A DNA stretch of 64,000 bases from positions 62,001-126,000 of the forward strand of contig JAPQWV010000354.1 of assembly GCA_027422505.1 (NCBI GenBank). Reading direction: 5' to 3'. Made by a program: the position numbers and the translations under genes. Under the pieces are notes generated by a model. That model had not been told where the DNA came from. It searched no databases and saw nothing but the letters and a program-made list of their open reading frames with translations. Below, piece after piece: positions 31,486-43,129 of the stretch. The DNA is from Craterostigma plantagineum. Lineage: Eukaryota; Streptophyta; Magnoliopsida; Lamiales; Linderniaceae. Positions within the stretch are counted from its first letter, which is position 1. Each line of letters begins with the position of its first letter.

Positions 31486-33933
31486 ATGTCTGATAACGTC
31501 ATCTCCGAAGATACTCGTTCGGCATCGCCGGGCGTCTCCGCGTCCTCCGCCGCGCCGGGTGCTGCCGCCAAGAGGGGCTCAAAGCAAAAAGCCCATCGTC
31601 AGACGCGGCAGCATCCGACCTTCCCCAACCTTCTTCCTATCATACTCCCGCTGATACCTCCTCTGCCGCTCCGCCGCCAGCGCCACCAGCCCCTGACTCG
31701 TCCACATCCCGCCGAACTCGTTCGCGAGGCGCTGTCGGAGATGGCGCTGGGGTGGACGACTGGAAGATGTTCGGCGCGTCCAAGTCGACCTATCGACGTT
31801 TAGAGAAGTTGGTACCAGAGGGCTTTCACAGCTCTGATTTTCACCTCTTCGTCCCCAATCCCAGTCAACGTGCCAACTTCCCACCTTCTCCGTCCCTCGC
31901 CTTCTGGGAGAGCCAAGTGAGGGCTGGTCTACGCTTTCCAGTTCACCCTTTTCTAGCGGCAGTATCGCAGGTTTATCGCGTACCCTTGAATCAGTTCAGT
32001 CCCTCTTCTATTCGTCAGTTAGTAGCTTTCTATGTCCTGGTCACCGCTGCTGGTGGGAGGCCTTCTGTGGAGCTTGTCCTTTCTCAGTTTCAACTCAAGT
32101 CTGCCCCGCCCTTTTTCTATCTGTGCGCGAATCCACGCGGTCTCGTACACTTCCTCAGTAGGGGCTCCCATAAAGACAAGGAGTGGCAGCCCTTCTATTT
32201 CTTTGCAACCCCTACAAGGTGTGATTGGGATTTTCCCCATCGCCACTGGGTCCATCAGGTGCCCCAACGACTTCCTGGGGTCCAATCGGAATGCTCTGAA
32301 GAGAATGAGGCAGCTCTCCGTCTTTTGAATTTCCGGGCTTCTACACAGAAGTTCGATATGGTTGAGTTGGTGACCTAACCCGGCCTACTTCATCACTTCA
32401 GCCTCTCCTCGCGGCCCCTACCTTTCGAACCTGAGGGTAAGCAGGTTTCCCCCCTGCTTCTTGACCTCTCTCTTCAGTCTGCCTCCTGACTTGGTATGTC
32501 TTTTGCAGGTATGTCATTTTCTTGGAGGGATGCATTCCGGGCTCTACCTGTCAAGCAAGAGGACTCTGACGTTCCCCTTGAACCTCCTCCCTCCTCAGGC
32601 CATGGTGAACCTGACCAGTCAGCTTCAGAGATGGGTGGGAAATCTCCCATCAGATCCTCGTCTCCTCGCACCACTCCTCCTAGAGCAAACATGCGAGATG
32701 CAGATGTGGTGATATCGGACTCTGAGGGTGACGCTGTCAGAAAGGATGCCTCGCCTGCGCCTTCTCGGAAGAAGAAGAAGAAGACTGCTGTGGCCAAGGG
32801 GAAAGGCCACGTGTGGAGACAGCCCCTCCTTCGCCCGACGTCTCAGAGTTCACTCCTTTCGTCTATCAGAGCTCCGAATGGGGTGTTAATCAGCAGGCTG
32901 ATGGGAGGATGATGTTGGGCCTGCCGTACAGCTACGACTCTTTGAGTCCTGAGGATAAGGTAAAGTTCATCCAGGCCATTGTGCCACTTGAACAACAAAA
33001 GGCGCTTCGCCATCAGTCCGACGCCTCTGCTGTCGAGCTCGCTGCCCATCACTGGGCTAAGGTAATTTCCGCCCTTCCTTCCTTGTGCTGATTTCTGTTG
33101 TTGACTCGTGCTTGGTATTATCAGCTGTCCTTTCTGTTGCCTATTCTCTTATCCGCGACTTCCCGTTTGGCGTCTGGTGATCCTGTCTTCCCTGAGAGTC
33201 ATGCACTTGAAAAGATCAAGGAGCGGGACCTGGAGGTCGCGCAATTAAAGCTAGAGCTTGAGAAGGAGAAGAGCGAGCGCGAGGCTCGCGTGAGGGACTT
33301 AGCTTCGGAGATGTCACGTCAACTAGAGGTGGAGACCGCAGCTGCACTTGCTGCTAAGGAGGCCGAGCTCACACCGCTTACACCGGCTCATAGATGATCA
33401 GCAAGCCCAAATTGAACTACGGGCTAAGGAACTGTTGGCCGAGAGGGAGTGGGCCTTGAAGGTTGAGCTGGAACAAACTTTCGCCGGTAAGCTCGAGGGT
33501 AGTCATTTCAAGGGGAAGTTGGAAGGTGTCCAGCTTTGTCAGAAGCATCTCATGGGCTCCCCTCTGGGCATGAAGTTCCTGACCCAGCTGAGCCAGAGCT
33601 GGCACGAGGGCTATCTGCGCGACACCCTTTCTCTAGTAGACTTCGCGCCCTTCATGCAGCATTACTTCTTGGGAGGGCTGCTAGACGTGAGCCCACCTCT
33701 ACATTGGATGCAGCGATGGAAGCTATGAGCGCTCCTCCAACATTTAAGGGAGATCCAGAGGCAGCCCCAAATTTGAACTTCTGGTCTGCTAGGGTGCCTC
33801 ACTGCTCTCCTGCTCTGTTGGAAGTCTCGCCTGAGGTCCTCCTGGTTCAACTCTCCGAGTTAGAGCAGCAGGAGTTGTCGGCTACTTCAGAGGTCCCTAA
33901 TTCTGCGGCCGGTTCTAGCGCTCCACCCTCTTA
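31486..33933 (+). pseudogene. Antisense extra ORF (aORF) of element A, gypsy-type transposon domain
   Basis: It is opposite to gag-pol, between integrase and the 3' LTR. It starts at ATG 31486 (MSDNVISEDTRSASPG), changes frame once near 31585, then reads a 208-residue conserved part ending at 32376. That part includes VRAGLRFPVHPFLAAV and FSPSSIRQLVAFYVLV, in the style of the plant 'putative gypsy type transposon' domain (Pfam Transposase_28, from memory). Later blocks lie after intron-like signals (TTTTGCAG near 32509, GCTAAGGTAATT near 33055). One is an acidic/basic linker with VVISDSEGD and KKKKK. Another is a long coiled coil (KIKERDLEVAQLKLELEKEK, about 33210-33270). A block with LEGVQLCQKHL follows. 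Function unknown. Tat-lineage retroelements are known to carry such antisense ORFs. Probably spliced when intact; this copy is damaged. Confidence 0.7.
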
Positions 33934-33934
33934 G

Positions 33935-34590
33935 CCTGCTAGTCCCTTCTCTGTCTGAACAATAAATGCTGTTTTTTCTTTTGCGAACTCCTTTTATTAT
34001 TTCCCTGTTTTGGACATGTGTTGTTGTTTCTTTTTTCTCGAGCCCTGCATGTTGTTTTTCTGGAGGGCTTTTATGGTATCGTAGCATGTTTTCCCTTTCG
34101 CTATCTGCTTTCCGACTCAATCACGTACAAAACTTCAAATGTTTTGGGTCCCTCTCGCTATTGGCGATTGGGCCTACACTACTACCACTCTCCACTCCCC
34201 CTACTTCGAATAGTGCTGAGGTTCATCAGTATATCCGAAGTATACCGAGAACATTCCCCTCTGACCTAACCAGCGTCATTTTCTCCCCTTATTGTGCCAT
34301 CTGGCTGTGCTTGGATCAAATTCTCTTTTCGTGAAATTATTTAACCGGCAGAAAGGCGTACCTGGGAATCTTACCAATGCCTTGAGCCTGTTACTCGTTT
34401 TTATTTTTCCATCTGGCCTGTTGCGTATCTGCAGGCCTCCTCCCTTTTGCGAGGTCATCGTTGGCTGTCTCGGGGACTAGCGAGGTTCCTCAGTAGCGAT
34501 CACGTCCGGGCCTGCCGAGCGATCGTCTAAGGTGTCCTGGAGGCGGGATACCTTCCAACAAGAACTACCTTCATTGCCGCATCTGGGCCT
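33935..34590. other. Element A spacer with internal polypurine module
   Basis: Non-coding. On the minus strand near 34185-34215 it contains TTCGAAGTAGGGGGAGTGGA. This resembles the true polypurine tract beside the 3' LTR and is preceded by a GAATAT/TTCGGATA context that recurs several times in element B. Confidence 0.6.
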
Positions 34591-34591
34591 A

Positions 34592-35089
34592 TGAATGCGT
34601 GTCTGCGTGGCCGCGTCTGGGCCAGCCACGTCTGGGCTAAATACATGCGCATCTGCGCGGCCACGTCTGGGCCAGCCACATCTGGGCTAAATACATGCGC
34701 ATCTCCGCGGCCACGTCTGGGCCAGCCACATCTGGGCTAAATACATGCGCATCTGCGCGGCCACGTCTGGGCTAGCCACATCTGGGCTAAATACATGCGC
34801 ATCTGCGCGGCCACGTCTGGGCCAGCCACATCTGGGCTAGCCACATCTGGGCTAAATACATGCGCATCTGCGCGGCCACGTCTGGGCCAGCCACATCTGG
34901 GCTAAGTACATGCGCTTCTGCGCGGCCACGTCTGGGCCAGCCACATCTGGGCTAAATACATGCACATCTGCGCGGCCACGTCTGGGCCAGCCACATCTGA
35001 GCTAGATACATGCACATCTGCGGGGCCACGTCTGGGCCAGCCACATCTGGACTAGATACATGCGCATCTGCGGGGCCACGTCTGGGCCA
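34592..35089. repeat. 50-bp tandem repeat array in element A 3' region
   Basis: About ten units of 50 bp (one 18 bp longer) built from ATGCGCATCTGCGCGGCC, ACGTCTGGGCCAGCC and ACATCTGGGCTAAAT. The reverse complement of the same unit forms the array at 39990-40680 in element B. It lies between the integrase stop and the antisense ORF. Confidence 0.92.
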
Positions 35090-35257
35090 TTTGGTGGGAA
35101 GGGTACCATTGGAACACAGATTTTCGAAAAGTAGTTTCATTCAGAGGATGGTGCCTCGTTAAAACCTTGCCAAGTAAAACCCCCTTGGGATAAAACCTTG
35201 GCGAAGGAAAAAGAGTACACCTCCTTGTTTGATTTATGTACATCCTTCAAAACCTCA

Positions 35258-36526
35258 CTAAGCATAATATTTTTTAAGCTTCGAAATATTCCAGGGCCGT
35301 GGCACTCCACGCCCATCTTCATCCTCTAACTCATATGCCCCGCCTCCCAAAACGCGGGCTACCTTGTAGGGACCCTCCCACGTCGAGTCGATTTTCCTCA
35401 GTGGTTTGAGTACATCTGCCCTTCTTAAGACCAAATCCCCTGCCTGAAATCGTCGGGGCCTCACCTTTCGATCGTAAGCTGCTTTTACTCGACTTTTGTA
35501 CCTCTCCATCCTTATCAAGGCCAGCTCTCTGATTTCCCCTATTAGATCCAGATCCTCTCTTCGGAGCCGAGCGTTCTGCTCTTCTTCATAGTGGATGACT
35601 CTGTGCGTCTCCATCCCTATTTCAACAGGTATCAGAGCGGCCGATCCGTATACCAACTGGAACGGCGTCTCCTCCGTGGCTTCGCACGGAGTGACACGGT
35701 ATGCCCATAGCACGGGGTCCAGGGACTCCAACCATCGGCCACCCTCTTGTTCCAGCCTGGCCTTTATCCCCCGAAGGATAGTACGGTTGGTGACCTCCAC
35801 CTGCCCATTGGCTTGGGGGTGTCCCACGGAGATGAACCTCTGTTGTATTTTCATTCCTGTGCAGAACTCTCGGACTTTGGCACCGCAAAATTGCGTGCCA
35901 TTGTCGGAAACGAGGATCCGGGGAGCTCCAAACCTGCAACAGATGTGATGCCACAAGAAGTCTATTACGTTAGTTTCGTCGATTTTGAATACTGCCTTAG
36001 CCTCAACCCATTTGCTGAAGTAATCGACAGCTACTATGATGAACTTCTTCTGGGCTTTGGCGACGGGTATCGGTCCCACGATATCTATCCCCCACTTATC
36101 AAACGGGCATGGGGAATGCATTACTCCCAGCTCCTCCGCGGGCACGTGGATTTTGGGACCGTGCCTTTGGCAGCTTTCGCATCGTCGGACCAGCTCCTTG
36201 GCGTCTCTCAACAAGGTGGGCCAGTAATATCCTGCCCTGATCACTCTGCGAGCGACTGCTTTATATCCGGCGTGATCCCCGGCACATCCCTCGTGCACTT
36301 CCTCCAATACCAACTTTCCCTCTTTTTTGGACAAACATCGGGCATAGGGGTGAACGAAGGCCCTCTTATATAACTCCCCTCCGATGAGGCAGAACCTTTG
36401 CCGGAACTTCCCAGCATCCCTATGTTCGGGGTTACGCAAGGCCTCCAGGATAGGAGCTCTCCAGTCCTCCTCTTCTCCTATACATCCCACCTGCACGGTA
36501 TGATCCTCCCTGCTAGCCGTCAGCAT
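35258..36526 (-). pseudogene. Element A integrase
   Basis: Open frame of 422 residues encoding gypsy integrase, which inserts the cDNA into host DNA. An N-terminal HHCC zinc-binding region includes EEVHEGCAGDH and RRCESCQRHG. The catalytic triad is seen in WGIDIVGP, VSDNGTQF and NGQVEVTNR. The C-terminal region has FQAGDLVLRR and WEGPYKVARV. No chromodomain is seen, as expected for Tat-type elements. It is well preserved, but it is part of the polyprotein, cut off from RT by a stop near 36610 and by element B. The ATG at 36526 is just the first in this open stretch, not a natural start. Confidence 0.92.
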
Positions 36527-36766
36527 AGTGACCTTCCTAGTCCCCTCCGGGATTGCAGCGCTAGCCAGCTTTGCCAGAGAATCTGCTTTGTTATTCTCTT
36601 CTCGGGGAATCTATCGTATTTCAAAACTGTCAAAGGAGGTCTTCAACCTTCCCACTCGTTCGGCATACTTAACCATCTTCTCGTTCTTAGCTTCGTAATT
36701 CCCTTGGACCTGTTGAGTCACTAGTTGGGAGTCCGAGTATATGATTACCCCCGTAGCTCCTAGATT
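36527..36766 (-). pseudogene. Element A RNase H C-terminal part
   Basis: Downstream of the B insertion the minus strand continues RNase H with VIIYSDSQLVTQQV and ends with IPREENNKADSLAKLA. A stop (TAG, near 36612) interrupts it between FEIR and IPREE. With the part at 45758-46052 it rebuilds one RNase H domain once B and one TSD copy are removed. Confidence 0.82.
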
Positions 36767-36771
36767 ACTAA

Positions 36772-37453
36772 TGATAGGGGTGTCCTATCCAGCATTCCTC
36801 CTGACCTGACAACCTACAAAGAACAGAGTAGGAGGTTGGGTCTAAAGGCGACAAGGACCAGGTACGAAGGTGTTATCTGGAGGAGCTCGGGAGATACTCC
36901 ACAGAGCTACGGAACTGTTCAAGGGGGACCAATGGAAGTAATCGAGAGAGCTAAGGAAGTGTCCGGTAGACCTGAAGAGGGAGATATCCCAGGAAGCTAC
37001 GAAACTATTCAGAAGGGCCAAACGAAGAGCACGGAAGAGCTAGGGTAGCGTCCAGGAGACCTGACGAGTGGAGGCAATACCAAACCCTGGATGCACCCAC
37101 AAGTATAAATAGTAGCTCTTAGTCATTTTACATCATCTTCCACTCGCCCACACACACTAACACACCAAGAACACACATAGATATTCTCTCTCTCACTCTT
37201 TATCTTCTTAACACTGTTCATAGCCGAGAATCACTTGTAAATAAGAGAGAAAGTGAGCTTGAGTGTGTAATCTTCCTCTATTAATAGTGAATATTCTCCG
37301 GCGGCCCGTGGACGTAGGATTCATTCGAATCCGAACCACGTAAATCATTGTCTCTTTTCTTTTATGTCTTTCCATCCACGATTCCATCCTAAACGGTCCC
37401 TCACCTTTATTCCCGGACCATAAGTATTGTTGATCGGGGTCGTACCCGCATCA
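36772..37453 (+). repeat. Element B 5' LTR
   Basis: 682 bp, TGATAGGGGTGTCCTATCC to GTACCCGCATCA. It contains GTATAAATAGTAGC near 37102 as a TATA box, and an R/U5-like region (CTCTCTCTCACTC onward). It differs from the right LTR at about a dozen positions. Confidence 0.94.
37102..37112 (+). promoter_or_regulatory. TATA box of element B LTR
   Basis: GTATAAATAGT lies about 330 bp into the LTR and is conserved in the right LTR near 45400. It is a good candidate for the retrotransposon promoter. Confidence 0.6.
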
Positions 37454-37473
37454 AATGGCATCGTCTGTGGGAA
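37454..37473 (+). other. Primer binding site region of element B
   Basis: Directly after the LTR the sequence is AA then TGGCATCGTCTGTGGGAA. The equivalent site of A is TGGCGCCGTCTGTGGGAA. The TGGCGCCGT core is complementary to the 3' end typical of a tRNA used by many Tat/Athila elements (tRNA-Asp type, from memory). B carries two substitutions in it. Confidence 0.65.
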
Positions 37474-39440
37474 TCGAGGGTTTGGAACGTGAGATATGGA
37501 GTTGTGGTTGGGATTAGACGACTGTTCTTGGAAGTTTTCTGGGCTGATGTTCTTGGTTTTCGTCTGTGGCATTTCGTCGAACACATGTGGGGCGAAAGTT
37601 TGCTCAGCTATGACCATGGCCATCGACCACCTCGGCCCCGTCGTCAGCATCCGTACCACTCCCCGTCGGCGAGGCAGCAGTGGCCACCCATCCAGACCTG
37701 CGTTACGCCACCAATCGTCCAGGCAACGACAAACATCAGCTGCCTCTGAGGTCACAGCGATGTCTCGTGTAACACCACTGACCCAAGGAGCTTCATCGTT
37801 GCCATGGTCGTCGATGACCTTGACCCACCGCCGCCGGCGACTTTCGTCAGCTTAGCCGGTGCCTGCGCCGCGCCGTCTCAGCCAAACCACAGCGAGCAGT
37901 CGCTGCCCCTCGAAATAGGAACAAGAAAATCTGGGAACAAAGCCCCAACATCGAACGACTATCCTAACGACGCCAGATCTGAAACTGGAGGAATCGGCGT
38001 TCGTCTCTTGAAATCGAGGGCACCCATGGGCTGAATCTTCCGCTGAGACCCCTTCTCCAACCATGATCGACCACCTCCGAGATCGAATCGAAGCCGGCTT
38101 GAGTTAATCCAAGGCGATGAAGACGCTAATGGGAAAGACGAGCCAAAGTCTCCCATTTCTGAAGGGCAGCGACGCCTCCCGCATGCAGGCCCTTGAGGAT
38201 AGTCCCCGCGGTCACTGCTCCGATCGCCGGCGACGACCTCGCCGGAAAATGTTTGTCGGGACCCGTTTGTAAGTTTTCTAACTTTTGGGGGTGTTAAGCT
38301 AAATTATAATAATGATGGGGTCAATTTTGTTATTTCTTTGGGGACAATATGCTGTGAAGTTTAATATCTGGGGGCCAAACGAGAATTTTGATAATGTTGG
38401 GGTACAGTAGCTATTTCACTTAGGGTTCCTTTTAATGGGCTTGGGCCTTAGGATATAGGATTTATTTATTGGGATTAGTTTGATTGCGTTAATTAATTAA
38501 GAGATTGGGCCTAGTGGACTTTAAATATGGGGTTTATGATATTATTTGTTGGGCTGAAGCTGAATTAATTATTTTCTGTTATCGGGATTATTTTAATTAA
38601 TTTTGGAAAATAATTATTTTGGGATTATTGAGATTAATTATCATAGCATTAATTTGGGTTATCAAAATAAATTAAATATGGGACTTTTAGAGTCGGGAGA
38701 CTTAAAATTGGGCTAGAATTATTCTATTGAGCTATTAATAATTATCTTAGACTAGAATATTTGGACTGTTGGAATTATTGCCATTGGGCCACTAGCCCAG
38801 TGGGTCTCCAAAATGTACAGCCTAGGACAGACAGTGACAGGCATACTGTTGTCAGACTAACATGTCCTCTGTCTGACTATAATGTTCCCTGACCAACACC
38901 CTATGTGTGTCCCCTGGTCGGCTATGAACAGTCCCGTCCTTTTCAACATCTCGATGTCAGGATTAGTAGGGATTATGTACCTCCTCCGTACATTACCTTT
39001 GACCCCCAGCTTACCCACTCAGCTATTGACCTTCAAATTTCCTACGTAGCTACTTACTTGATAGATTTCCTACTTAGCTATTGACCTTTAGCTTTTTTAC
39101 TTAGCTTTCCCACTTAGCTACCGCCGTACAGTTTGGCCATCCCATATCTCAAAATCCGACATTTCTAGATCATCGGATCAGGAATAATACTGTGCTAGAA
39201 TTTATTTGTACATGCTTACATCTAACCTGCTATGATGCACTGCTTCGCTAGGAAATCACTAAATATTACTTCATTATTATTTTTATTATCTCATTACGCT
39301 CACTGCGTCTCGTACGTCGGAGTTGCTTGTGGCTGTGGCCAGCAGATTTGGCAGGTAGGATGGTCCAGCTCTCCGCTGGCAACCAAAGTCTCCTAGTTCC
39401 AGGCAGAAACCAAAGCCCCTAAGCACCGCCGTAGCTCCAA
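37474..39440 (+). other. Element B 5' internal region without retroviral coding
   Basis: Several short open frames on both strands (for example 37496-37855) lack recognisable domains, overlap one another and are not called. 38280-38800 is AT-rich spacer with TTAATTA motifs and GGGCTTGGGCC-like bits. 38820-39130 has a CAGAC/TCAGAC-rich stretch and CCCCTGGTCGG, which also occurs in A's LTR. No gag homology was seen. Confidence 0.55.
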
Positions 39441-39459
39441 ACAGAGTTGGAAACCGTAA

Positions 39460-39990
39460 GTCCTGGCTTAGACCCAGGCTGGAAACAGGAGACCGTAAGC
39501 CCTGGATCCAGTCCAGGCTAGAAATGAAGTCCGTAAGCCATGGCTTAGATCCAGGCTGGCAGAGAACACCATAAGCCCTGGCTTAGACCCAGGCTGGAAA
39601 CAGGAGACCGTAAGCCCTGGATCCAATCCAGGCTAGAAATGAAGTCCATAAGCCCTGGCTTAGATCCAGGCTGGCAGAGAACACCATAAGCCCTGGCTTA
39701 GACCCAGGCTGGAAACAGGAGACCGTAAGCCCTGGATCCAATCCAGGTTGAAAACGAAGTCCATAAGCCCTGGCTTAAATCCAGGCTGAGAGCGAAACTC
39801 CATAAGCCCTGGTATAGACCCAGGCTGGACACGAAGCCGCTACGCTCCGAGGTAGCTCCAAAGGGGAAAGGAAGCCATAAGTCCCAGCTCCGAGGACAGG
39901 CAGAAAAAGAAGCATATAAGCCCTGGCTTAAATCCAGGCTGGGAGCTAAACCCCATAAGCCCTGGCATGGATCCAGGCGGGACACGAGAC
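39460..39990. repeat. Element B array 1: 59-bp repeats (TAAGCCCTGG)
   Basis: Tandem units based on CCATAAGCCCTGGCTTAGAC, CCAGGCTGG and short variable linkers (AAACAGGAGA, AGAGAACAC, AAATGAAGT) repeat about every 59 bp. Neighbouring pairs alternate into a higher-order unit near 118 bp (39545-39740). Confidence 0.82.
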
Positions 39991-40680
39991 CTATAAGCCC
40001 AGACGTGGCCGCGCAGATGCACACTTTTAAGCCCAGATGTGGCTGGCCCAGACGTGGCCGCGCAGATGCGCACTTTTTAGCCAGACGTGGCTGGCCCAGA
40101 CGTGGCCGCGCAGATGCGCACTTTTAAGCCCAGACGTGGCCGCGCAGATTGCGCACTTTTTAGCCCAGACATGGCTGGTCCAGACGTGGCCGCGCAGATT
40201 GCGCACTTTTTAGCCCAGACGTGGCTGGCCCAGACGTGGCCGCGCAGATTGCGCAGTTTTAAGCCCAGACGTGGCCGCGCAGATGCGCACTTATTAGCCC
40301 AGACGTGGCTGGGCCAGACTTGGCCGCGCAGATGCGCACTTATTTAGCCCAGATGTGGCTGGCCCAGACGCGGCCGCGCAGATGCGCACTTATTTAGCCC
40401 AGATGTGGCTGGCCCAGACGCGGCCGCGTAGATGCGCACTTATTTAGCCCAGATGTGGCTGGCCCAGACGCAGCCGCGCAGATGCGCAATTTTAAGCCCA
40501 GATGTGGCTGGCCCAGACGGGGCCGCGCAGATGCGCACCTATAAGCCCTGACGTGGTTAGGCCCAGAGGTGGCCGCACAGTGCGCATCTATAAGCCCAGA
40601 CGTGGTTGGCCCAGATGTGGCCGCGCAGATGCGCACTTATGAGCCCAGATGTGGCTGCGCAGATAGCACACCAATAAGAC
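39991..40680. repeat. Element B array 2: 50-bp repeats shared with element A
   Basis: Units AGCCCAGATGTGGCTGG / CCCAGACGTGGCCGCGC / AGATGCGCACTTATTT, about 50 bp with some 34-bp shortened units, about 14 copies. This is the reverse complement of the array at 34592-35089 in A. Since A and B lie in opposite directions, the arrays have the same orientation within each element. Confidence 0.92.
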
Positions 40681-40969
40681 CAGATAGGGTCGTGCAGATG
40701 GCGGTCGCACAGATGTGTCCAACTTCCATGTCACCCTGGATAAACGTTTGATGAGTTCAGATTGGGCTACCACTGGCGAACCTTGCTGGTCCCCAGATCA
40801 GTTGATGTTGGCCTTGCGAAAGGGACCAACGGACCCGATGAAAAACGAAAATAGGCACCGGAGCTGACGTACCAATGAGCTCCTCAGGTACGCATTTCCG
40901 TTAACTAACGATTCCATAAAAGGGAATTTGAATGCAAACACAGCCAGATGGCGTAACAATCGAGAAAGT

Positions 40970-42110
40970 TGAAGCTGATGAGTCAAGAGAAATGCTCTTC
41001 GGATACTTCGAATATACCGACAGACATCAGCACTATCCAACAAGCCCAGATGGGGCCGCGCAGGTGGCGCTCTGATAAGCCCAGATGGGGCCGCGCAGAT
41101 AGCGCTCTGGTAAGCCCAGATGGCACTCGCACGAATGTGCCAGACTTTAGGTCACCCTGGACGCCCGACCAGCCCAGATGGGGTCGCGCAGATGGCGCTC
41201 ACACAGATATGCCCAGCCTCTAGGAGAACTCCTAAGCTTCGACTCAACCCCCAAACAAGAGACCGAACCAGCCAATGCTGGCCTTGCGAAAGGCAGAAGG
41301 TTCGTCGGTACTCCACGAACCTGGTCAAAAACAAAAAACAAGGGGTGTCGGACCCAGCTTACCTGGAGCTCCCCAAGTACACATTTTTATTTACCAACAA
41401 CCTCTTAAATGAAGATTTCGAATGCAAATTGCGATGGGATGTTGGGAAGAGAACGCATGGGAGGCGGATGCTTCTTACAAGCAAACACGCAGGATATTAC
41501 CGAGTGGAGAGCCTAACGCATACCACCAAGTTTTAACAATGTTAAAGACGAGGTTGGTAAGTCAGGAGGAACATTCCTCGTATACTTCGAATGTGCTAAT
41601 AGACATTAGCACAATTCGAAGTAGGGGGAGTGGAGAGACTTAGTAGTACAGGTCCCCGCATTGACAAAAAGGCAGATCACAAATACTTAAGGAAAAAACC
41701 TTCCTGGGATGAAGATAGGCCCCAGGTGGAAAGCTTACCCGGTGACCTACAAATCTGGCGATGACGAACATCCAACCTATAAAAATGAAAGCAGGGGGCG
41801 TTGGGTGCAGCTTATACCAACATCTCCCAGGTACATGTTTAGATACACCAATAACCTGGCGATGAAAGTGTTGGATGTGAATGCAGTAGAATGCTGCGAG
41901 GAAAGAGCAGTGGGAGAAATGCCGTCCCTAAGTAAACATCTAGAGTACGGCAATCTGCCGAGACGGATCAGCGTGGGTACTCATAGTGTAGCTTCCAACA
42001 GAAGGATTGATGTCGGAAGATAAGGAGGTATACTACTCACTTACTTCGAATGCGCTGACAAGCATTAGCACAATTCGAAGTACGGGAGTGGAGAGTGGTA
42101 GTAGCACAGC
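40970..42110 (+). repeat. Element B repeated polypurine modules and further GATGGGGCC repeats
   Basis: Modules with GCTCTTCGGATACTTCGAAT / GACATTAGCACAATTCGAAG and a GTAGGGGGAGTGGAG-type purine tract occur near 40985-41040 (tract lost), 41570-41640 and 42025-42095 (tract GTACGGGAGTGG). Between them, 41040-41215 has a few AGCCCAGATGGGGCCGCGCAG units. The modules resemble the sequence before the true polypurine tract at 45055. Confidence 0.62.
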
Positions 42111-42166
42111 AGTAAGGCACTTCAGCGAGCCAGAAATTGGGATTAGGAGACACCTGAGGACCTCCT

Positions 42167-42439
42167 TTAAAGGCCCGAGGAGCGCTCATAGCTGCCACCG
42201 CTACTGCCAGGGTGAAAGCTGGCTCTTGTCCAACAACGAAACCTTCTAAGAAGTAGTGCCGTACGAGAGGTGGACATATATTTTTGGCAGAGCTGTGTTC
42301 CCTCTAGCCTGCCTGCAGAACGCCCTTCCTGGCGCATTGAGTTACCCTGCACTTCCTTCGCTGCCTCAGCATCGAAGGCTCGCTCCAGAACAGCCTTCAT
42401 AGCCTTTTCCCTCCCTACCAACAAGTCCTTGGCCTGCAT
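42167..42439 (-). pseudogene. Element B remnant of the antisense ORF (C-terminal coiled coil)
   Basis: A minus-strand frame reads AKDLLVGREKAMKAVLERAF and GRLEGTQLCQKYM. It parallels AKELLAEREWALKVELEQTF and GKLEGVQLCQKHL of the antisense ORF in element A. It is antisense to B just as the full version is antisense to A. It is truncated and has lost the N-terminal conserved domain nearby. Confidence 0.68.
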
Positions 42440-43129
42440 TCAATGAAGGCTTGCGGTTCCTCCACGAGATGGTTCATATGGAACGCAAGCTCATTCTCCT
42501 TGGCAGCAAGATCGGCTGCACTTGGCTCTTCTAAGTTCGGGCTCAACCCAAGCTGAAAGCATGGCTCGTAGAACCCAGCCTAGCTCCAGGAGGGTACCTC
42601 TGTGGTTGATCTACGGACATGGTGAAGACAAGCCCCCAGATCGCGAAAACGAAAGCGATGAGCGCCAAGTATAGCCTTGGCGGACATCTTCCAGGTACAC
42701 GTTTGAATCTGCCAATAACCTTTAGGGTGAATGTTTGGATGTGATTGCATCAGGATTTGGAAGGAAAGTACGTGAAAAGTGGATGTCGCCCAGACGGGAA
42801 ACGAATAACATGAGCCATGGCCTAGCCCTGGCAAAAATGTTTCGACGTTTGCTAGGGATCTACGGATCTGCCGATGGCAAGTCTCAAGACTGTAAAACAG
42901 AAGGCAGTAAGCCCTACCCTGTCCAGGTGACGCTAACTTCCTAGCATTGATGTTTCGACTAGCCTTCTGTTGCAGGTTTCCAGATCAGCTTTCTGGCCCG
43001 GACCGCCAGACGACCAATGACAGGTCGCCAGGAGTGACACAGATCTCCCAGCTCCCGCACCATGAAAGGAGCGTGCGAGAAGGATACCAAATAAATAGGT
43101 AGCTAGCACGATACAATTACCACTAATGC

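Noticed and set aside
35595..36373. Plus-strand frames of 117-208 residues opposite the integrase
   Set aside because: Shadows of the well-conserved integrase on the minus strand; no independent motif.
37345..38156. Frames up to 136 residues in the 5' region of element B
   Set aside because: Overlapping on both strands, with no Gag or other domain. They may be decayed sequence; no evidence for a protein.
34592..40680. Tandem arrays considered as CRISPR-like
   Set aside because: Units are directly contiguous with no unique spacers, lie in plant retrotransposons, and no cas-type genes occur.
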